Origin: Acidobacteriaceae bacterium
GTDB taxonomy: Bacteria > Acidobacteriota > Terriglobia > Terriglobales > Acidobacteriaceae
DNA: 48,273 nucleotides
Direction: 5' to 3'
Assembly (NCBI GenBank): GCA_030037705.1
Contig: JASHQE010000023.1
Coordinates: 1 to 48,273, forward strand
Shown here: positions 44,701 through 48,273 of the stretch, one piece after another
Position numbering within the stretch: position 1 is the stretch's first letter
Layout of the letters: each line of letters starts with the position of its first letter
Position numbers and translations under genes: made by a program
The notes under the pieces: generated by a model
Databases searched by the model: none
What the model saw: the letters and a program-made list of their open reading frames with translations, nothing else
What the model was told of the DNA's origin: nothing

Positions 44701-47700
44701 GCTACTGTCGCCGCGGAGGTGACACTGCCGTTCCCGGTGTAGAAGTACTGGCCACTCCCATCGAAATAGTTGCCGTTCAGATCTAGAACGGAGGAAGTGA
44801 TCACGAAATAGTACTCGGTATTGGCCTGCAGTGTTTGCAGCGGCGTGATAGTTGCGCTGAGGCGGTTTGCCGCGACCGACACCGTCGCCGGTATGGTCCT
44901 GCCGGTTTCGGCGTCCTCCAGATAGAAGTCACTGGTATTCACCGTAATCTGGTCGACCGGTTTGCTGAAGTACACGGTGGGCTGAACGCTTGTGGAGACA
45001 CCGATCTGGTTGTAATACGGATCGGTAGAAGTCACTGTGCCGTGGCTCGTATCCGTGGCCGAATTCGTGGTGAAGGTGAAGCTGCCAGGATTGACCAGAG
45101 CATTGCCCGCGCCGTCCTGAAGCGCGCTGGTGTAGGTCACGGCATAAGTGGTGCTCGCAGACAGAGGCGAACCGGGGACAAAGGTGTACTGCGTGTAATC
45201 GGGCGATGGCGTATACGTGCCCGCCACTGGCGTACCGCCCGCCGAGACCACGAGTCCCGTGGGCTGGGTGATTGGATTGATCGGCGCGCTAAACTTCAGG
45301 ACGACCTGCGCGCTTTCGGAGACTGTGTCTCCCTGTTCAGGGCTGTTGGCCAGGAGGCTCGGCCCTGTCGTATCAGCCGAGAACGTCGTCGTGAAGTAAT
45401 AGTAGCTGCCCTCAACCAAATTGCCGCAGGCATCGGTAATCTGGTTCGGCGAGCCGAAGTTGCCCCACTCTGTGTAGAACTGACGGCCGACACCGAGGAG
45501 AACGCTTGGAGTGAGCGTTAGGATTCTTCCCGAGGCGTCGACTGAGACCGTAGCCGGCAGATTCTCGTTACTCGTGTCGTCATGCAGGATGAAGTCGTTC
45601 GCATTGACTGAGCTTCTGTTGAGCGGCGCGTTGAACTCGATTTGAACGATCGGATTCAGCGGAACGTTGGTTGCGTTTTGCGCAGGGTTGTAGATGATTG
45701 ACGTTGCGGCAGTTGTGGTGCAGGTTTGCACCGTGAAACCGCTGGACACCGATTCCACCTCTGTGCCTGTGGTCACAGTGACGGTCCGGGCTCCAAGAGT
45801 TGCGCCGTTTGCAATCGTAATGTTCGCGGTGATGCTGCCTGAGTTGTTGACCGTGACCGGTCCGGCCGCACCGGAGGCGCCGCCGCCAACCGCAATACCG
45901 GAACCGAAGCTAACCAGCGTGGTCCCTTGCGTCCATCCCGTAAAGTTGCCCGTGATGGTGACCGTCGCCGATGAGTTCGGAACACCGGTGTTGGGGCTGA
46001 TCAGCGTGATGGCAGGCATGCCCGCAACCACGTTGAAGGCCGCCGTGACGATGTTGCCGTTGGTATTCATGGTGATCGTGCGTCCACCAACGGTGGCAGC
46101 CGTGCTGATCTGGATGGGCACGGAGAGCTGAGTTGGTCCATTCACTGTCACCGTACCGACAGTGATGTTCGGGTCGTTGAACGTCACCGTCGTTGTACCG
46201 GCCACAAAGCTCGTGAATGAGCCATTGATGACGATGGTCGGGTTGGTCCCCTGGACACCAAAGTTTGGATTAGCTGTCGCCGATGGAACACCCGCAGCCA
46301 CAGAGAAGGCGGTCGCCGAGCTGCTTGCGACTTGCGTATTGGTCGTCAGCGTCACGGTCCGGTTGCCGATGGGCGCGTTGTCCGCAATGGCAATCACCGC
46401 TGTTGCCGAGGTCGCGCTGTTGATCGTCAGCGATGAAACCGTTACGCCTGTGCCGAAGCTCGCGGTCGTGGTCCCCTGCACCCAGTTCGTGGATTGGCCG
46501 GTAATCGAAATGGAATCGGCCGTATCGCCCTGGTTGCCGCTGGCCGGATTCACGCTGATGATCTCCGGAGTTCCGGCGGTGACTGTGAATCCGTTGGTGA
46601 GCGAAGCAACTTCGCCGCCGGTGGTCATGGTCACCGTCTGGGAGCCGAGCGTCGCACTTCCGCTGATCGTGATGTTCACGGTGGCTTGCGTCAGACTGGT
46701 TACCGTCACTGAATTGATGCCGATGTTGGGCCCGAAGCTCGCCGTCGTCGTTCCTTGCGTGAAGTTAGTGTTGGTTCCCGTTACGACAACGTTCACCTGG
46801 GTACCTTGTGCGCCGGAGTTCGGATTCAAGGAAGCGATTGCAGCCGAGCCTTGCGTGACATCGAAACCGTTCGTGTCCGTCGCCACTTCGGTGCCGGTGG
46901 TCATAGTTACCGTGCGAGTGCCCAAACTCGTCGTGGGAGCGATGGTGATGTTCACGGTTGCCGAAGTTGAACTCGATACCGTGACGGTATTCACCGTGAT
47001 TCCGGTTCCAAAGTATGCGGTGGTTGTACCCTGTACGAAGTGAGTCGACGTTCCCGTGACCACCACGTTCAGCGTTTGGGCCAATGCTCCGGATGGGGGA
47101 GCCAGGCTCGCGATGGTTGGGGTAGTATTTGTCAACGTGAAGACAGCGGGATTTGTAACGCCGCTCACACTCGCCGTCACCTGATACACCCCGGTGGTCC
47201 CATTAGCGGTGAACACCGCAGACGTGGCTACGCCGCTGGCGTTGGTCGTCGCCGTGTTGACCCCGCCCGCAAACGAACCGCTGGCTCCTGTCGTCGGAGC
47301 AGCGAAGGTCACCACAACACCGCTCACCGGGTTGCCGCCAGAATCCTTCACCGTAGCTTGCAATGTCGAGGCAAAGGCAGTGTTGATCGTCGCACTCTGC
47401 GGCGTGCCTCCCGTAGCCGTAATAGACGCCGGTGTTCCCGGTGTGTTGGTCAGTGCAAAGGCAGCCGTGCCGGTCACTCCGGACACACTGGCAGTCACGT
47501 TATAGCTGCCTGCCGTCCCGTTGGCCGTGAACACCGCAGATATCGCCACACCACTGGCGTTGGTCGTTGCCGTGTTGACCCCGCCCGTAAAGGTGCCGCT
47601 GGCTCCCGAAGTCGGTGCAGCAAAGGTCACCACTACGCCGCTCACCGGGTTCCCACCCGAGTCCTTCACCGTAGCCTGCAATGCGTTCGCAAAGGCCGTA

Positions 47701-48273
47701 TTAATGGCCACAGATTGCGGCGTGCCCGCCGTAGCTGTGATCGACGCGGCCGTGCCGGATGTATTCGTCAGCGCAAAGGCGGCTGTGCCGGTCACTCCGG
47801 ACACGCTCGCAGTCACGTTATAGCTGCCCGCCGTGCTGTTGGCCGTAAAGATGGCGGATGTGGCTACGCCGCTAGCGTTGGTCGTCGCCGTGTTCACGCC
47901 GCCCGCAAATGTCCCGCTGGCTCCCGAAGTCGGAGCAGCAAAGGTCACGACAACGCCACTCACCGGGTTCCCACCCGAGTCCTTCACTGTCGCCTGCAAC
48001 GTCGAGGCAAAGGCCGTGTTGATGGCCGCGGATTGCGGTGTACCCGCCGTCGCCGTAATCGATGCCGCTGTGCCTGCCGTATTGGTCAGCGCGAAGGCAG
48101 CCGTGCCGGTCACTCCGGACACGCTCGCAGTCACGTTATAACTGCCCGCTGTGCTGTTGGCCGTAAAGATGGCGGATGTGGCTACGCCGCTGGCGTTGGT
48201 CGTGGCGGTGTTCACTCCGCCCGCAAAGGTGCCGCTGGCGCCCGAAGCCGGAGCAGCGAAGGTCACCACAACA
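38784..48273 (-). CDS. Giant Ig-like-repeat surface protein (3' part; N-terminus beyond the window)
   Basis: At least 3162 residues are in the window and the frame runs off its end, so this is the C-terminal part. Three zones are seen from the N-terminal side: about 3.5 tandem 106-residue Big_1/invasin-like repeats (47.1-48.3 kb; VKDSGGNPVSGVVVTF core), five IPT/TIG-like modules of about 90 residues (45.7-47.1 kb; GTTTASFG core), and about 21 SbsA-Ig/Big_5-like modules of about 110 residues (38.8-45.7 kb; NVPTN...FSEPVDPATI core, ending STFTT). The last nine-module block is duplicated. The protein is rich in Thr, Ser, Val and Asn with almost no Cys, fitting a secreted fibrous adhesin or S-layer-like protein. 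No LPXTG, PEP-CTERM or beta-barrel anchor is seen at the C-terminus, so attachment must depend on the N-terminus or a carrier. Long plus-strand ORFs within it are shadows. Confidence 0.9.
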   Translation of the reverse strand, partial: VVVTFAAPASGASGTFAGGVNTATTNASGVATSAIFTANSTAGSYNVTASVSGVTGTAAFALTNTAGTAASITATAGTPQSAAINTAFASTLQATVKDSGGNPVSGVVVTFAAPTSGASGTFAGGVNTATTNASGVATSAIFTANSTAGSYNVTASVSGVTGTAAFALTNTSGTAASITATAGTPQSVAINTAFANALQATVKDSGGNPVSGVVVTFAAPTSGASGTFTGGVNTATTNASGVAISAVFTANGTAGSYNVTASVSGVTGTAAFALTNTPGTPASITATGGTPQSATINTAFASTLQATVKDSGGNPVSGVVVTFAAPTTGASGSFAGGVNTATTNASGVATSAVFTANGTTGVYQVTASVSGVTNPAVFTLTNTTPTIASLAPPSGALAQTLNVVVTGTSTHFVQGTTTAYFGTGITVNTVTVSSSTSATVNITIAPTTSLGTRTVTMTTGTEVATDTNGFDVTQGSAAIASLNPNSGAQGTQVNVVVTGTNTNFTQGTTTASFGPNIGINSVTVTSLTQATVNITISGSATLGSQTVTMTTGGEVASLTNGFTVTAGTPEIISVNPASGNQGDTADSISITGQSTNWVQGTTTASFGTGVTVSSLTINSATSATAVIAIADNAPIGNRTVTLTTNTQVASSSATAFSVAAGVPSATANPNFGVQGTNPTIVINGSFTSFVAGTTTVTFNDPNITVGTVTVNGPTQLSVPIQISTAATVGGRTITMNTNGNIVTAAFNVVAGMPAITLISPNTGVPNSSATVTITGNFTGWTQGTTLVSFGSGIAVGGGASGAAGPVTVNNSGSITANITIANGATLGARTVTVTTGTEVESVSSGFTVQTCTTTAATSIIYNPAQNATNVPLNPIVQIEFNAPLNRSSVNANDFILHDDTSNENLPATVSVDASGRILTLTPSVLLGVGRQFYTEWGNFGSPNQITDACGNLVEGSYYYFTTTFSADTTGPSLLANSPEQGDTVSESAQVVLKFSAPINPITQPTGLVVSAGGTPVAGTYTPSPDYTQYTFVPGSPLSASTTYAVTYTSALQDGAGNALVNPGSFTFTTNSATDTSHGTVTSTDPYYNQIGVSTSVQPTVYFSKPVDQITVNTSDFYLEDAETGRTIPATVSVAANRLSATITPLQTLQANTEYYFVITSSVLDLNGNYFDGSGQYFYTGNGSVTSAATVATISPANGQTGAPVNTQVVAVMSAPVDPGTIGNSSITVMNGSTPVAGTVTLASNNETLTFVPTANLATSTTYTVTVGGFLDSNENAVANSVTTFTTGSSGTAQTGNLTAVSVSPVNGATGVANNAQVTITFSAPVDPATINNILVRDESDSYYEISGTWAVSGTNPAQVIFTPSSPYPASAVIQVWTQDKVQDLAGNTDTAYVVTTFTAANNADTTTFQVVSVSPLNGATGVGRNATIVITFNKSVAQNSISGNALQLFAGDQNVSTGGITYSADDRSISFTPTTPPGVAVTINATPLITDLSGNPLVNFTSTYTTSSDITGTGPAVVQMLPATGSSDVLQGTPITLYTNGAPLQASTVTSTSLYVSQNGVLVEGSIQVSPGGQSITFTPTGQFNYSAVVQVFVEPTITDIYGNPITAFTGQFTIQGNPSSVAPLLVRYEPTSGATNIPINVIPQFEFDQQLLASSVSSTSVRLIDACNDIIAGTPSLVNGNTVQFKPSSPLTLCTTNAGENYFYFQMNDGFGSNVTNLDGVAAPAESYYFYIGTTSDTTTPTVLSVAPPAGATNVGVNATIWVQFSEFVNPISVNGTTVQISGDSQTSVPATINFDSTGTYASIQPETPLPSSATITISVNGVTNLAGTAVTPYSSTFTTGTAAITAAPQVINESIESGAVGVPTNVTPSVQFNQAMAPDSFTPVNFYLYDTVLGQTVPATISVSADGTTATLTPTSPLLVNRQYYYLVDNVRGVTGNTAGESYWYFTTQSTTSAVLPIVTVVNPTNTLTNVPTNTVIELLFNEPIAPDTISQVTITPNGGSAISTTASFNSTNTLLSLTPSTTLLPNTTYTISATGVVDQAGQTQTTAFSSTFTTGGSSDITNGSTSYTVPEANDTNVALNVQPTLYFTKLVNPLSVTSTYFYLRNLATGGTIPTTVSVAANQLSATLTPTANLQPDTQYYVTGSQFYDVAGNYLYGTSFYFTTGSSATTTGASVVTISPPNGQTGTPLNTQVVAVMSAPVNQDSFGSSPITVKNGSTVIAGTTTLASDQETLTWVPTANLAASTVYNVTVGGFSDQNGNTVQSATSTFTTGTAAVGAGSLIAVSVTPANGSTLSNNSTPVVITFSEPIDPATVTNILVRDESLSYYEVAGSWVVSGAVATFTPLTPYPANHVIQVWTQDEVRDFAGNTDTAYVVTTFTAANSADTTSPTVTSVTPTNGSTGVGNLPPIVLTFSKSMNQSTLNTTSIAVFAGNSQFSYSLSFPANGRSVLVNLNTTLPPNTLITVSASAAAQDLSGNALTPFQSTFTTGAAIPPQNQGPQVVTLIPANNSSDVPQGTSITVYTSGFPLEASTLNGNSFLVSANGELVSGTLTLVGTNAIQFTPSSALPYDAVIQVYVTNALTDTYGNPLVSNYTGEFTVQGNPTSVAPRLVQYEPGSAVTNVPTNVIPQYQFDQQLLASSVSSTSVRMEDACGDIIAGTPSLVNGNTVQFKPSSPLTLCTTNTGDNYFYFQMNDGFGSNVTNLDGVAAPAESFYFYIGTTTNTTRPTVTAIGPPAGTQNVGVNATVYVQFSAPIDPLSISGTTISITSSSETEVPATYSFNSTNTIVGIQPLMPLTPNATITVAISGVTDDEGNLVVPTSSTFNTAAGPDITTPTVVAWSYAANDTIPLNTTAFSITFNEPMDPLSVNSGTFYLYDQTQALTVTPVSITAASDMETFILTIPSGTLHSGDTIYVLTDNATDISGNLAGEWYQYATVGSTNDTTPPTVTEVNPESGLTGGVPTNTQPQLEFSQEISDVTAQTGIELLQGSTPVPATITLSRGNTVATITPNDPLAESTTYTISASGVQDIQGTAMTSPYTSTFTTASSGINLVQPSVVSVTPANGTISVPTTVDPQVVFSAAMDPLTFDASLGYGVLKNYSSGVIVPATVSFSADGKTVTFTPTSPLASDTTYEIYIYYYYLTDVAGNRLSASSTTTFTTE
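39130..45060. repeat. Duplicated nine-domain module of about 2.95 kb inside the giant gene
   Basis: Two copies (about 39130-42100 and 42100-45060) share the same order of nine Big_5-like modules. Matching landmarks are offset by 2949-2958 bp, for example AGCCGTCGTT at 40181 and 43139, and GTGAA(G/A)GTGG at 41131 and 44080. The protein order can be written H-I, then A to I, A to I, and a final A. Confidence 0.8.
47146..48273. repeat. 318-bp tandem repeats (Big_1-like modules)
   Basis: A GCTACGCC-like landmark recurs at 47227, 47545, 47863 and 48181, an exact 318-bp (106-residue) period, with high nucleotide identity between copies. The array continues past the window end, so copy number cannot be given. 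Confidence 0.85.

Overview
The window looks like a chromosomal segment of a soil bacterium of the Acidobacteriota (Terriglobia/Acidobacteriaceae type). This is inferred from moderately high GC, the abundance of large secreted and outer-membrane proteins, dispersed palindromic intergenic elements, and the gene mix; no taxonomic marker such as 16S is present. Density is high, with no insertion sequence, phage gene or CRISPR array seen.

Layout. (1) 1-7.4 kb, housekeeping and metabolism: a small membrane protein, a MITE-like element, rpmE, dusB carrying an in-frame repeat insertion, a PP2C-type phosphatase with altered metal ligands, a DUF779 protein and its NAD-dependent aldehyde dehydrogenase partner, and a secreted alginate-lyase-family protein. 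(2) 7.5-25.7 kb, an exopolysaccharide locus in three transcription units. A minus-strand operon (14753 down to 7540) encodes cytochrome c, a CuA-type cupredoxin, an O-antigen ligase/polymerase, an OmpR-family response regulator, a histidine kinase, a coiled-coil porin-like protein and a second, type-1-like cupredoxin. A single minus-strand outer-membrane protein gene (15948-14839) follows. A plus-strand Wzx/Wzy-type operon (16185-25692) encodes an SLBB export protein, Wzz, flippase, GT4 glycosyltransferase, initiating sugar-phosphate transferase and a WecG/TagA transferase. (3) 25.7-31.1 kb: a GMC oxidoreductase, a catalase-fold protein, tRNA-Arg(TCT), a YheT-like hydrolase and a PPC/DUF296 protein. 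(4) 31.2-36.7 kb, a decaying oxidoreductase cluster: an FAD monooxygenase with a C-terminal membrane anchor, a chimeric remnant joining a ThDP-enzyme N-terminus to an enolase-superfamily C-terminus, a duplicated membrane protein, and two gluconate-2-dehydrogenase-like subunit genes, one frameshifted and one with an in-frame TGA. (5) 36.9-48.3 kb: a lone receiver protein, a FemAB/GNAT-like protein, a strong bidirectional terminator, and the 3' 9.5 kb of a giant Ig-repeat surface protein running off the window.

The strongest new signal is regulatory. All three exopolysaccharide transcription units are preceded by four-unit arrays of TGAC direct repeats with an exact 11-bp period, each pointing towards the gene it precedes. 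This is the geometry of tandem OmpR/PhoB-family binding sites, and an OmpR-family regulator with a histidine kinase is encoded inside one of the controlled operons. I infer a self-contained two-component regulon linking polysaccharide export, outer-membrane proteins and copper/heme periplasmic redox proteins.

The second notable theme is gene decay in region 4. Three lesions of different kinds within 4 kb suggest that a sugar/alcohol dehydrogenase locus is being lost. The third is the hierarchical repeat structure of the giant protein: domain repeats, 318-bp repeats, and a duplicated nine-domain module of about 2.95 kb.
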